64,000 nucleotides of DNA from Artemia franciscana. Lineage: Eukaryota > Arthropoda > Branchiopoda > Anostraca > Artemiidae. The notes below the pieces were generated by a model that saw nothing but the letters and a program-made list of their open reading frames with translations, made no database searches and was not told the origin of the DNA. This document shows positions 12,274 to 22,869 of the stretch, piece by piece. Location of the stretch: contig NC_088868.1 in NCBI RefSeq assembly GCF_032884065.1, positions 8,256,963-8,320,962 of the forward strand, in the 5' to 3' direction. The position numbers were made by a program, and so were the translations under genes. Within the stretch, counting starts at the first letter, position 1. Every line of letters starts with the position of its first letter.

Positions 12274-12494
12274 AAGGCCTAGTGGCCTTAAACTGTTGGG
12301 GACAGGTAGCTCAGGTACTCACACTTCCCACAATCAATAACAGTGTATTATTGTTCATAATTGCATATATTCATTCTTTGCAGACTGGAGGAGAATAGTG
12401 CTTCCAGTGGCTATTTTTTTTTTCTGGAGAAGAAGTCAAAGAGGTGAAAGGGCTTGTTGTTAGTCCATATACCTCCCTACAATTTTTGGAACTG
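12274..12494 (+). mobile_element. SINE-like dispersed repeat, copy 1 (221 bp)
   Basis: The segment beginning ggcctagtggccttaaactg matches 37439-37655 over its whole length at high identity. Here it sits inside the LINE reverse transcriptase. It is flanked by gaacaaat (12266-12273) and gaacgaat (12495-12502), an 8-bp target duplication with one mismatch, and the LINE reading resumes across it. A box-A-like stretch ggtagctcaggtactc lies near its 5' end. No terminal inverted repeats were found. It may be a SINE, or a MITE with short ends. Confidence 0.7.
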
Positions 12495-13215
12495 GAACGA
12501 ATATATAATTTGTAAAATCCAAAATAATTTTTAGGTGATATCCCAACTTACTTCCAGCAAGTCTCTTTAGAATACAAAGTCTCTGAATAATCAGAGATTT
12601 CAAAGAGTTAATAGGTTCATGCCACTCCAATATACAATCCATAAATAAACCAAGTAACTTTGCAGAATTGCAATATGGGATCTCCCTTGAGAAAATTGTT
12701 AGTGGATTAGGAGGATCTGAAGTACCATTAGTGAATATAATGGATTTAGTTTTACTGATTGAGATTGGGAAGCCAAATGCTAAAGAGAATCTCTGGACTA
12801 ATGTTATATCCTGGTGAATAAAACTTTGAAGAAGGACAATGTCCCTTCCCAACTTCCAAATAACCAAATCATTTCCATAAAGGCCAAATGATGCATGAGA
12901 TACTTGAAATTCAAAAACATACAAGTTGAATAGAATAGGGCTCAATATTGCACCTTGAGGAAGACCTCTCATAATGGAACATAACTCACCTCTAGACTGA
13001 TTTACTTGAATATAAAAACATCTTTCAGTTAGAAAGGACTTCATAAAATTTATGAAAGAATAAGGGAAGTCAAGATTAATTAGGAGTTCCAATAATTTAT
13101 TGTGAACTACACTTTCATAGGCATCTGATCAGTCAAACAGAACAGCCATTTTGACATTCTGATTTTAACAGAGTTAAAAACATCAATTTCAAATCTTGTC
13201 TAAAGAGCTATGTCC
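12495..13215 (-). pseudogene. LINE reverse transcriptase, palm and thumb part
   Basis: This is the longest open piece of the LINE (13092-12460). It carries RGLPQGAILSPILFNLYVFEF (motif B, LPQG) and FGLYGNDLVIWKLGRD. In the second phrase the catalytic box has become YGND instead of YADD. Then follow PISISKTKSIIFTN and LLGLFMDCILEWHEPI, the usual thumb sequence. The last residues before the stop come from the inserted SINE-like repeat, not from the LINE. Confidence 0.75.
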
Positions 13216-13283
13216 TGTAACATTCTAACTCATCCTTCTATTCTAGGTGACCTGGGTTTCTAGTACTTACCATAAATAAAACA
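13216..13283 (+). repeat. 5' LTR (68 bp)
   Basis: It starts TGTAACATTC and ends AAAACA, immediately before the primer-binding site. Its first 57 nt are identical to 15758-15814. It contains AATAAA near its end (13276-13281), a possible poly(A) signal. Confidence 0.85.
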
Positions 13284-13297
13284 TGGTGTCAGAAGCC
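13284..13297 (+). promoter_or_regulatory. tRNA primer-binding site
   Basis: tggtgtcagaagcc begins with TGG, complementary to a tRNA 3' CCA end, directly after the LTR. The sequence resembles leucine-tRNA primer sites used by some retroelements. The assignment to a specific tRNA is an inference. Confidence 0.65.
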
Positions 13298-13309
13298 TCG
13301 TAAAGAAGA

Positions 13310-13813
13310 ATGGAAATCAGTGTTCCTTACCCAACAATGGACTGGACAAGTGACAATCTTAAAGAAGCATGGACAAGATTCAAAAACCATGCAACTCTGA
13401 TGTTTGAAGGCCCCCTGAGTGAAAAAACTGAGAAAGTCCAGTGTGCCTTCTTATTAATTTGGATTGGAGATAAAGGAAGAGACATCTTCAGTACTTTTAC
13501 ATTCACAACAGAAGAGAAAGATAAAATTCAATCTTATATAAACAAATTCACCGAATACTTCAACCCAAAAAGCAACACTGTCTTCTCAAGGTACCTTTTT
13601 CATAAACGTGACCAGCGAGATAACGAATCAGTTGAGCAATACATAACCAATTTGAAGATTCTGGCTCGTGAATGTGCATATACGACGACAGCTATTACAG
13701 AGGAAATGATTAGAGACAGATTCGTATGTGGAATTTCATCAGCAAAGGTTAGAGAGAAGCTCCTCCAAGTAGGGTCCAACCTTACCTTGTCACAAGCAGC
13801 TACCATTGCTTGA
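13310..13813 (+). CDS. gag: Gag capsid-like protein of the LTR retrotransposon
   Basis: The frame encodes 167 residues starting MEISVPYPTMDWTSDNLKEA, 26 bp after the start of the primer site. The middle has the pattern of the retrotransposon gag (capsid) family: FNPKSNTVFSRYLFHKRDQ, then ESVEQYITNLKILARECAY and IRDRFVCGI. It would assemble element RNA into particles. The frame closes with a TGA at 13811-13813 just where homologous proteins usually continue toward the zinc knuckle. The knuckle and protease lie in the -1 frame directly after, either by programmed shift or by mutation. Confidence 0.8.
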   Translation: MEISVPYPTMDWTSDNLKEAWTRFKNHATLMFEGPLSEKTEKVQCAFLLIWIGDKGRDIFSTFTFTTEEKDKIQSYINKFTEYFNPKSNTVFSRYLFHKRDQRDNESVEQYITNLKILARECAYTTTAITEEMIRDRFVCGISSAKVREKLLQVGSNLTLSQAATIA

Positions 13814-14508
13814 ACACATGTAGAACCCAGGTGCAGCTAAAAACAATGTCACAATCTGATTCAAGTGGAAGCCAACCATATCAAGAAACATACATGAAGC
13901 AGGAGATCGACTTTGTTAAAAAATCAAAGAAAATAAACTATTCCACATCAAGTAGACAATGCTATTACTGTGGTGGAGATTATTCAGCCTCCCACAAATG
14001 CCCAGCTAAAGGAAAAATATGCAGCAACTGTGACAAACCAAATCATTTTGCAAAGGTTTGCAAAAGCACTAAAAAATCAGTAAACTTTATAAACCAACAA
14101 CAGCAAAATCACGATCACAGGAATGACAGTAGTGATGAGCTATTTATTGATATTATAAACAAGGATAAAAGTGATGGTCAGCCATATGTAAAGCTCTTGA
14201 TCAACAAACAAATCAATATCATCTTCAAAATAGATACTGGTGCTCAAGCTAATATCATACCAGAAAGATTTTTCAATACTCTCAGACCAAGACCAAGAAT
14301 TAACAAGACCTTACAAATACTTACCAGTTTTGGAGGTCAGAAAATCCCCACACTTGGTTTATGTAACCTTAAATGCGCATACACTAACGGATGCAGCGAA
14401 ATACAGCCCTTCTTCATAGTAAGAGATGCCCCCATACCAATCCTTGGCTTTGAATCCAGTTGCAAGCTTAAACTCATCAGGCTGATCCTGACAGTAGAAA
14501 ATTCATAA
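13810..14508 (+). CDS. Zinc-knuckle and aspartic protease region
   Basis: The frame is open in -1 relative to gag and has no convincing ATG of its own near the start. It holds cysteine-rich CYYCGG...HKC and then a canonical CCHC knuckle, CSNCDKPNHFAKVC, which would bind RNA. About 60 residues later comes FKIDTGAQANIIPERF, the retropepsin active site DTGA, and near the end ILGFESSCKL, the protease C-terminal signature. The stop at 14506 is probably a mutation, because pol text (FQDIFHGVGQL) follows in a shifted frame. The layout matches mag-type elements. Confidence 0.75.
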   Translation: MNTCRTQVQLKTMSQSDSSGSQPYQETYMKQEIDFVKKSKKINYSTSSRQCYYCGGDYSASHKCPAKGKICSNCDKPNHFAKVCKSTKKSVNFINQQQQNHDHRNDSSDELFIDIINKDKSDGQPYVKLLINKQINIIFKIDTGAQANIIPERFFNTLRPRPRINKTLQILTSFGGQKIPTLGLCNLKCAYTNGCSEIQPFFIVRDAPIPILGFESSCKLKLIRLILTVENS

Positions 14509-15068
14509 GTCCTGAAACCAGACCCGTTCACAGAAGAATTCCAAGACATATTCCATGGTGTCGGACAGCTCGCAGGAGAATGCTGCATCACACTTAAAGA
14601 AGGAGCTGAACCCAAAGCTGTACCAGAAAATACTACATCATTACTGTTGACTATTACAGTCACTTTTTTGAAATCGACATATTGGGGGAAAATGCAAATT
14701 CACACCACATAATATCCTGTCTTAAGAAGCATTTTGCACGCTATGGAATCCCTTGTACCCTCATAACCGACAACGGCCCCCAGTTCACATCCACGCTATC
14801 CCAGAAGTTCATTGATAATTGGGAAATCTCTCAAACCACATCATCCCTGAACTTCCCTCAGTCAAACGGACTAGCAGAAAGAACAGTGCAAACAGCCAAA
14901 GATATGCTTATCAAAACAGATATTGCAGGACATGACTTTAAACTTAGCATTGCTGGAATACAGAAACACCCCGGTTGATGGTCTAGCATCCCCAGCACAA
15001 CTGTTGATGAGCAGAAACCTAAGGTCAGTCGTTCCCTGCACTAAACAACTTCTCACACCAAAAACCAT
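14509..15068 (+). pseudogene. Pol remnant: RT start fused to integrase core
   Basis: After 14509 a short stretch reads FQDIFHGVGQLAGE and ITLKEGAEPKAVPE, the start of reverse transcriptase. At about 14640 the text jumps to VDYYSHFFEI, the first Asp of the integrase core, with no palm, YVDD or RNase H between. The frame from 14646 to 14978 continues through LITDNGPQFTS (second Asp) and GLAERTVQTAKD (Glu), so the DDE triad is present. One base shift near 14950 breaks the end (a YRNTPVDGLASPAQ phrase continues in another frame). The deletion removes roughly two thirds of pol. Confidence 0.75.
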
Positions 15069-15156
15069 TCACCATAAACGATTTTGACAGAATCAGATAA
15101 AACAACAGTCACGCCAAAGCAAATATCATAACAGACAGTCAAAGGAACTAAAACCT

Positions 15157-15591
15157 TTGCAAATTGGTCAACCGGTCCGAGCTCAAATTTGTGGGAAACT
15201 TTGGCAAGCCAGAATCGTTAAAAGAGTAGATGTAAACCCAAGATTGTACATAATTGAAACAACCAATGGAGGAACTTACCAACACAACAGGCAACACATA
15301 AAAACACTGAACCAGCAACCTCAATCACCAGACCTTGCAGACCATGAGGAGGACAGCCCTGAAGCCAAAACTTCATCAGCGCCTATAAGCCCACCATCAA
15401 TAGCCCCTGTCCCACCTGTAACACCGATAGAGACCCTTCCCCAACCTATAAATTTCGAATGTAGCTCAGTGCTCTGCACACTCCCTCAAGCACCAAGCAC
15501 CAGTCGCCCAGCCCAAGAAGAACCCCAAAACTCACCATACATAACCCATAGTGGCCAGCTTGTGAAGCCGATACAGAGACTTGACATGTGA
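15157..15591 (+). pseudogene. Pol C-terminal region
   Basis: The 144-residue open frame begins QIGQPVRAQICGKLWQARIV and continues YIIETTNGGTYQHNRQHIKT, the small beta-barrel after the integrase core in Ty3/gypsy elements. A proline- and serine-rich tail follows (QAPSTSRPAQEEPQNS) and a stop at 15589. It is separated from the integrase core by frame breaks, so I list it as a remnant. Confidence 0.65.
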
Positions 15592-15742
15592 GAATTTCCA
15601 TTAACTATTTGTAGTAAGTGACAATTAAGTCGTGAATAACTAGTGAACTTATAAGTGTAGTGTCATATGGAAGAACCTTTGTTTAGTTAGTTTAATGTAA
15701 AAGGTCTAATTTTAGGGAAGTTTTGTACCAGTCACCTAGGTT

Positions 15743-15757
15743 AGAAAGGAGGAAGGA
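15743..15757 (+). promoter_or_regulatory. Polypurine tract
   Basis: agaaaggaggaagga is a pure purine run ending exactly at the TG of the 3' LTR, the position used to prime plus-strand synthesis. Confidence 0.8.
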
Positions 15758-15821
15758 TGTAACATTCTAACTCATCCTTCTATTCTAGGTGACCTGGGTT
15801 TCTAGTACTTACCAATAAAAA
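15758..15821 (+). repeat. 3' LTR
   Basis: Its first 57 nt are identical to the 5' LTR. The last few bases (ataaaaa then ggtca) differ from the 5' copy, so the right boundary is uncertain by several bases and I could not fix a target duplication. Confidence 0.75.
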
Positions 15822-16650
15822 GGTCATAAATTTTACAGTCCTTTTCTGGAATCTGTTTGATAAGACAAGCCTTTCCAGAACTTTAGTAAAGGCAGGTAAT
15901 ACCGATATAAGACAAGATCACTAGATGAGTAAGGTTTTAAAGCTGGAAATACCTGAGCAATCTTCTAAGCATCTGGGAACTTTTGCTTGACCAAATAAGA
16001 TTATAAAGACTTAAGAGGGCTGTACAAACCACCTTTGGGGACTCAAGAATCCAATCCATGTAAATACCATCATTACCAGGAAGACTTGATATTAAGAGAA
16101 TTAAGTACTACACGGAATTCATCTTGGGAAAAAGGTTTCATCATAGCACAATTGGATAACCATCCTGGATGATATCATATCTATGGTCATCAATAGGCTG
16201 CTTTCCACTATTTAGTTGACTAACAAAATTGTGAACCTTTGAAATTATGGTTCTAAAACTGATAATTGAGATGAAGTTCAGCCATGTACCCTGTTTAGCT
16301 GTTCTACAAAGTAGTTTCACCTTAAGACATGATTGTTTATAAGAGATTGCTGTTGACTGAGATGGGTGCTTTTGAAACATTTTACAAGCCTTTTGTTTTG
16401 CCAAACCTGCAACCCTACTCTCATCATCGCACCATTTCTTGGGTCCTTTGGAGCAATTGTAAAAATGCAACCTAGTCATCAGAATTGCCAATTTAGCTGA
16501 CTGCAGCAGAATTGATTTCAAATTTGACCCAATGGAATTAATATCAGAATTGGAAAAAACAAAGGAAAAATCAACTTTGTTTAATATCTCACAAAAAAGG
16601 GACCAATTGCATTTAGAATTATTAAATGTAGGGATGTTGGGTTTGGGAGA
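15822..16650 (-). pseudogene. LINE reverse transcriptase, N-terminal part
   Basis: The open piece 16731-16141 holds the connector between endonuclease and reverse transcriptase, including NCSKGPKKWCDDE and a run of short helices. Downstream, 15900-15822 reads VLPAFTKVLERLV-like text, the RT motif before the palm. The frame is then cut by the LTR element and picks up again at 13215. The copy is broken by stops. Confidence 0.6.
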
Positions 16651-17260
16651 ATAGTATAAACCTTGAAATGATGTAAGAAATGCAGAATGATAAGATTGCA
16701 GAGACAACAACTTTACCATCTGAAATATCATAATATGAAGAAGGACCTAGAAGCAAATCAATAGTTGAGAAAGAATTAGATGAAATATTATACCTGGTCT
16801 GAAACTTAAATGAAGTGAAAACCAAAATTTCTGGAAAAATTTGACAAAATGTACTCTATTCCTCTCCCTGCTTTGTTGCTGCCAGCTGATTGTTCCCAGA
16901 AAGGACTATGGGCATTAAAATCACCAAAAATAAAGGTATTATTACCTGATAATTCTGATTCCACAATACTTTGGATATCCTTGCTCCCACATGGATTATA
17001 CAATATTTTTATGGCAAGATATTATTATACCTACAACATCTATTTCAATCTATTAGATAATTAAGGGTTGAGGGAATTGTTGGATTGAATCATGAACAAA
17101 GACCACAACACCCCCTCACTTTTTATTAGTTGATCTATCTTTCCTTTAGCACTTGTACCCAGGCATTTTGATTTTCTTGAACTGATGAAGATTAGTCTCT
17201 TGTAGACAAGTAATTCTAATTCTATTATTATTACTATTATCTATTATTATTATTATTGAA
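16650..17260 (-). pseudogene. LINE endonuclease domain remains
   Basis: The minus strand shows LQETNLHQFKKIKMPGYKC-like text near 17220-17140, the early Glu motif of apurinic-type endonucleases. It then reads NNTFIFGDFNAHSPFWEQ at 17003-16806, containing the catalytic GDFNAH box, followed by NKAGRGIEYIL. These are the expected order and spacing for a LINE endonuclease that nicks the target site. Frame breaks make it non-functional. Confidence 0.65.
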
Positions 17261-17439
17261 TTTAAAGAGATGCAATTCCATTGTAGGATCTATAGCTTAG
17301 CTAACATAGAAAAAGTTGAATGGTGACATGCATGATACTTTGAGAGAATGGATGATAATTCTGTTCCACTTCATTAAAAATATAATTAGAAAAGTAGTGT
17401 TCTGCAATTTCTTATGTTATACTAGCTTTTTTATCTCTG

Positions 17440-19400
17440 GCCAAATTTTATTGGAAGATTAGGTCCACTGATGCAACATATTTAATTAAGTTTGTAACAT
17501 GAGGTCCAACTCTATCTTGCACAGTGTTGGCTTGAGTAGAAATAACAGGAAAAGCTGCCACTCTTTCAGACCAAGATTTAGGATTAGTTCTAGGATTGTT
17601 GAGGTCTGGACTAGCTTCAGCAACATTGGGTTGCTCCTTAGCCAACAGAGGGCAAGATGTCTCAATAGTGTGTAGGATTGCCTAATTTTAGTCATTTTTG
17701 GGGACCTGTAGCCAGGAGTTTGGGGGAAGGGCTAAATTCACTTCCTTAGCCTTATTAGCTCTTGGACCTGATGGTACTTTAGAGAGCTTGGCCAGCTCCA
17801 TTGCAGCTATAGGGAAAGGGACATTTTCTTGAAGAGCAATCCTTAAGACTTTAGCCTGTTGGAACATATTTAGGACACAAATTGTTACCTATTGATTGAT
17901 GACTACCATCACAATTTTTACATTTAGGAACTTCAGCATATCTACTTTCTGTAGACAAAGAGTGATTACAAAGACAATTAGGGCACCCTAGTTAAGAGGA
18001 AGAACAGTACTTAGATGAGTGACAAAGACATTTTGAGCATTGGAGAGGCTTTTCTTTGTATATTTTATGAGCTTTTAGCTGACCAAAAAGGAAAAAAGTT
18101 TAGCTGACCTTGAAAGATAAAGAGCAAATTCTACTGCTCCTTGTTCCCTTAGAATCTTGCTTGCTCATACAATGAACTTCAAGAACCTCCAGCATTTGCC
18201 CCTTGTTGCTCATAAGACCATCTTTCAAGTTGTCAGTTGACAGTTCCAATGGTATGTTATACAACACTATTTTCTTGGTATATTTCAGAGGTGGTTTCCA
18301 CCATTCAGGTGTAACAGAGATATTGCCAATTTTATATAGGCTAAGTGCTTTACAGGCTTTGTTTCTGTCTAGAAACATAGCTGTTAGTGAACTGTCTCTG
18401 CTTATATTCACAGTGAAGCTGTATCTACAAGATTTGAGAATATTAATTCTAATGTTAGCAATATTTTTGATAGAAAAAGATAGGGTAAAATTCTAGTTGA
18501 TTGACTTCTTGCTATCTCAGAGAGGGGTTAGGTTAGGAAAATGAAACTTTCAGGGATAGGTCTGCAGGCTAAAGTATATCCCAGGAAGATATTTTAAAGT
18601 ACCCACCTCTACTCCTTCTCCCTCTAGAGAGTGAAATTTGTCTAAATGACATGTCTATACCTATTGAAATTTTGACAAAACAACATTTTACCTTAATTTT
18701 CAGTTACTAGTTGCTTTTTCTCTGCCTTTAGTTCTGAAAATGTAATTCCTGTTATTTGAGTAGAATTCTGAGCCATACCAATGGTTTTTTTTTCAAAATT
18801 TAGGAAATAATTTTGTTGTACTTCATTCAAGCAGAAGATCTATTTTACAAGGTTTAACTTTTATAACACACACATATTTGAAGGTTATCAAAGGTCAGGG
18901 CTCTCTAGAGGGAGAAGGAGTGGAGGTTTGTACTTCAAAATACCTTCCTAGGACATACTTTAGCCTGTAGACCAATCCTTGAAAGTTTCGAATTCCTAAC
19001 CTAGCCCCTTTCTGAGATAGCAAAAAGTCAATCAACTAGAATTTTTGTCATTTATCTCCATAGCTGGGACTGAGTTTGAGATTCCAATTATATCAGGGGG
19101 ACTCATATAAGGCTTCTGTTTTCTGCCCACTATCTGAAAATCATCATTTGGCTGGAACTAAGAGACAGTAACCAAGGTATCATTCAGGTGATCATCATTG
19201 GATATTGGAGATACAATATTAGGAATATTAGCTTTTGACAACCAATTAGATGACTGGCCCCCTTCCCTGAGGGGTCTGGAAGAAGTAGGAAACATTGAGT
19301 TAAGGAGAGAAAAATTCCAGAATCTCCTACAACGTAGTAAACTTAAGGGAAAAAGCAAAATAATACTTGAGGAATAATAAAAGCTAATTCCTTTCACTTA
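17440..19400 (-). pseudogene. LINE ORF1 (gag-like, zinc-knuckle) remains
   Basis: Near 19160-19040 the minus strand reads NDTLVTVS, then FQPNDDFQIVGRKQK, a basic N-terminal pattern of LINE ORF1 proteins. After the inserted MITE the frame resumes at 18411-18100 with SLTAMFLDRNKACKAL and KIVLYNIPLELSTDNLKDGL, the gag-like fold used by I and jockey ORF1. Around 18050-17890 cysteine/histidine clusters (CSKCLCHSSKYC, CPNCLCNHS, CKNCDGSH) look like CCHC knuckles. The end, 17645-17448, holds a SWSERVAAFPV segment. Several stops break the frame. The product would have bound the element's RNA. Confidence 0.6.
18483..19048. mobile_element. Long-TIR MITE family A, copy 1 (about 566 bp)
   Basis: The left end gggtaaaattctagttgatt and the right end are reverse complements for about 145 bp with few mismatches. 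Both contain ttgctatctcag, ggttaggttagg and ctccttctccctctagag. The interior is A/T-rich and non-coding. It is inserted in LINE ORF1, whose reading continues on either side. Two further copies lie at 34.2-35.6 kb and 35.65-36.26 kb. Confidence 0.8.
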
Positions 19401-22400
19401 GGAGATAAATGAAATCAATAATATCTTCTTCTTCTTTTTGAGCATGCTATGGAAACATAGCTTTTATATTTTCTGTTCTTAAAGTTTTATAATATCCGTT
19501 TTGTATATTGCAAGTCTTTTTGAGTACCAAAAGTTTTGATATGGCGCAATGGAAAATTTTCTATAAGAAGTTATATTGTAAAATATATATTTAGATTCTC
19601 TGTTTTCATCAATATTTCAAAAACACGATGTTTAATTAGAAATAATTTTTATTTAAAAATGTATAAATGCTTTTTGTTAAAATTTACTAATACGCTTTTA
19701 CAGTTTTACTTCTAAAACTAAGACAATTTTTGAAAAACTGAAATGCCATGAAAGGTTACAGACATCAGGTTTATGCTTGCCACACTTTTGCAGCAATCTT
19801 ACTCATTGACTATGTTTGTGTTCGTGTCAGTGTTTCCACTACGCTGGATATATTTGATCAAATTAGACAAGTTCATCCCCTAGAAACTAATCTTCCCATA
19901 GAAAAAGCCCCCGTGGAAAAAAAACAGCGAAAATTCACCCCTCCACCCGAAAATGTATATATACTTCACAATAACCGATTCGCAAGCGTCAGAAAGTGAA
20001 GTACGTTGCACACTTTTAAATTACTGTCCAGATGTCACAACATATTCTCTTGTTGCAGTCTTTTGTACCCAGGCCACATTACACTCGAATTAGTCAATAA
20101 AACCTCTTTTATGAACAATTACTGTGCCCATTCCATTTTATCGAGTTTAAGATTATTGAACTTCAACACATAATACTTTTAATGATGCAATTATTCTTTT
20201 TGAAACTTCAAAATGAAAGCTTGAATAGTTTATTTTTCACTTTCTGTGGCTGGAATCTGGCTTAAGCTATGAAAATGTTAGGATTATCCAAGAATAGTTG
20301 GGAACAAATTATTCTTAGTACAAGCTCTTCAGACCAATTCCTTACAAATTCAATTTTCCACTTCTGTAACACATATGGGATGTAAAAATCGAGAGAAAAC
20401 TCATTTTGTTAATAAACCATGGCTTATTTATTTACAAAATGTGAATATGGAGTGGCTCCGGCTATTATTGAGAAAACTAGTAGAATTTATTTGGAAGTGA
20501 TGGCAACGGGAAATGTGCAGATACAAACTTCTTGCACGGAGAGCTATCAAGGAAAGAAGAAACGCCCTCTTAATTAGATATTTTTTTCCTAAAATTAGGC
20601 GTGTTGATTACACATATTGCACGGCTGGCTAAGAAATAAATTGATGCTTAGAGGATTAGCTCAGGAATTTTTAAATATTTAAAAGTCATTCCTAGTTCCT
20701 GCTGGTTCCATTGCCCCGAAATTTCCTCAACCTTCCTACCCCTATGGAAAAGTACCTTCCCCTAGTAAACTAGGTATTTCTTATATCAAAAAGAATTTAT
20801 GACCAAACAGTATGTCCAGAAAATATTTTACTGCTTTTTAAAGATTTTATCAGAAGAGAATTTCTCCTTTTTTCGGCTGATGGGTCAAAAATGAGTAAGA
20901 TGGGTCTAAAATGGACGCTGATGGGTATGTGGAGACAATTTTGCCTCCTTTAATATTAGAACTGGCGTGAATCTCTTAGACAATACATGTGTCATGTCAG
21001 CTGAGGCAAATTCCATAATTATCACCCAGGAATTTATTGTTCATAATTTTCCACCTAGTTTTAATTAAAAAAATATTATAATTTAGCCAGGTATGATGTT
21101 AGTCTTCAACTTCTAGATTTGACCTAACAACGTAAGCTCACCAATTCACTTGCTTACAAGTGCAGTGATTCAACTTTTCGAAGACCTACAAGCACACTTG
21201 CTTATGCATCTATAGTGTATTCCTAATCACAGAGGCGTCATGGCTTACCATAATGCAGATAAAAACGCTAAGTATTCCAAATATTGACCAACCTAGTAGA
21301 TGATTCCTCCCCTTATGAGGTATCTCTCAATGGAGATGAATAGGGACCCACTTGACAAATATTAAAGCGAATTTATCCCCATTTCCTACCAAACATCACT
21401 CCAAAATATACCATAGAATCCGTGCAGGGTAAAATTGCTCAGAGCTGAAGCCCCCTTCCTTCTAAATCCCTTGCGCCACAGGTCTCACACCTTCATCTCA
21501 ATATTGAAGATCTTGCGATATAAAGAATAAAAGCATTAACCATCGTCTATTTTAAGATAAAGTGCTATCAGAAAAACAGTTGTCTCTTTAAAATAATTTA
21601 TTAAAGTGACTCAAACATAAAAAACTACCACCTTCAGGTTAACCACCTTCAAAAGCAAACCACCCTCACGAAAAGTGATGAGCCCAAAAATTAAATCAGG
21701 GTTGTCCACTGCCTTGAATCCAAAGAACAACTACAAGACATATAAATTGCTGCAAGCTAAAAAATTCACACTCTATATTAATGAAAACAGAGGGCCAAAT
21801 CATCTCTGCTAAAAAGCCCACGACTTCTAACAGAAGAGTATATTTTCTGAGTTTGACAATTTCACTTAAGCTGAACATTCTCTTTTGGATTGTCAAAATT
21901 TTTCGTTAAGAATGCAATCTAAAGTAATGTTGCAAAATTTAGTACCCTCTAGAAGGTATTCTTTAAATTTTCATCCACATTGGAATAATACCATTTAACT
22001 GAAACTTCCTTATTGATGGGATAGGACTGAAATATAACTGTGAGAAGAAGAAAGACGTAGAATCCAATTATACATTTCTTGTTTTTCCTTTAGTTTCTAC
22101 TGTACAAATTAAATTAAGTACGATTACTTTACCATTTACCCTACTTACCTCAAAATATTTCGACCTCTGCAAAACAGAAATAATGCCTCTGGAGCTATTC
22201 TGCATATCCAATTAAACAACATATTGCATATATTTCTATTTATACTGACATGTACATATTCTTGCTTATTATAACCTTAATAAAACATATGTGACTACCT
22301 AAAGATGTGTCACTGTTATCTTGGCACAGCATCATTTATATGATAACTGCCATTATAGTGGTACATGAGCCCCAGGCATTTAATAGCCTTAACTATGCAC

Positions 22401-22860
22401 ACAACTCCTGATATTGTCGTTTTTTGGCTTAAGAAGTTTTATTTCAAATTTTGAATTGACTGTTCATGAGAAAGAAGCAAGAAAAACACAAAATAAGCAA
22501 CTTTTGGTGTATGCCTTAGGGCTATCTTAGGTATTAAGCTTGAGGTTTCTTTTTCATCTTCTGCTGTATAAGCAAAATTAAACAGTACGTGCCTGCCTTA
22601 CCGCAGACCCTAGTATGTAATTACCTGAAAATATTTTAAATTAAACTATTTCTACAGGCATATGTAACACCTCTGGAGTAATACAGACAATACAATAAAG
22701 CAATTCCTTTTAAATATTCTCTCTTCAGTTTGAAAACGAAAATACTTGTTTGTATGAAGCTTAATTAAAAGGAGAAAAAAATTAAATCTAAAATCTAAGT
22801 TAGGGCTCTAAATAGGGCTTCCTAAGTAAAGAGTGATGTACACACAATTTATTTGTTTTT
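19401..22860. other. No gene recognised
   Basis: This is AT-rich sequence. A 100-bp stretch near 19881-19985 (cccatagaaaaagcccccg, ccacccgaaaatgt, cacaataaccgatt) is a diverged copy of the repeat at 4.8-4.95 kb, and 20690-20790 has similar C/T-rich wording. The short plus-strand frame over 19748-19999 is explained by that repeat. I see no exon-like pattern elsewhere. Confidence 0.4.
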
Positions 22861-22869
22861 TCACCAAGG

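Larger units (their letters stand above)
13216..15821 (+). mobile_element. Mag-like Ty3/gypsy LTR retrotransposon, internally deleted
   Basis: The element has very short LTRs (about 68 bp, TGTAAC...ACA), a primer-binding site directly after the 5' LTR, gag, CCHC knuckle, DTGA protease, a trace of reverse transcriptase, integrase core, a C-terminal pol region and a polypurine tract directly before the 3' LTR. Short LTRs of this size are known from the mag lineage. Most of reverse transcriptase and all of RNase H are missing. The two LTRs are identical over the first 57 nt, so the insertion is young although the copy is defective. It lies inside an older LINE. Confidence 0.85.

Noticed and set aside
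19748-19999. Plus-strand frame of 83 residues
   Set aside because: Its second half is the C/T-rich repeat also found at 4.8-4.95 kb; no family text.
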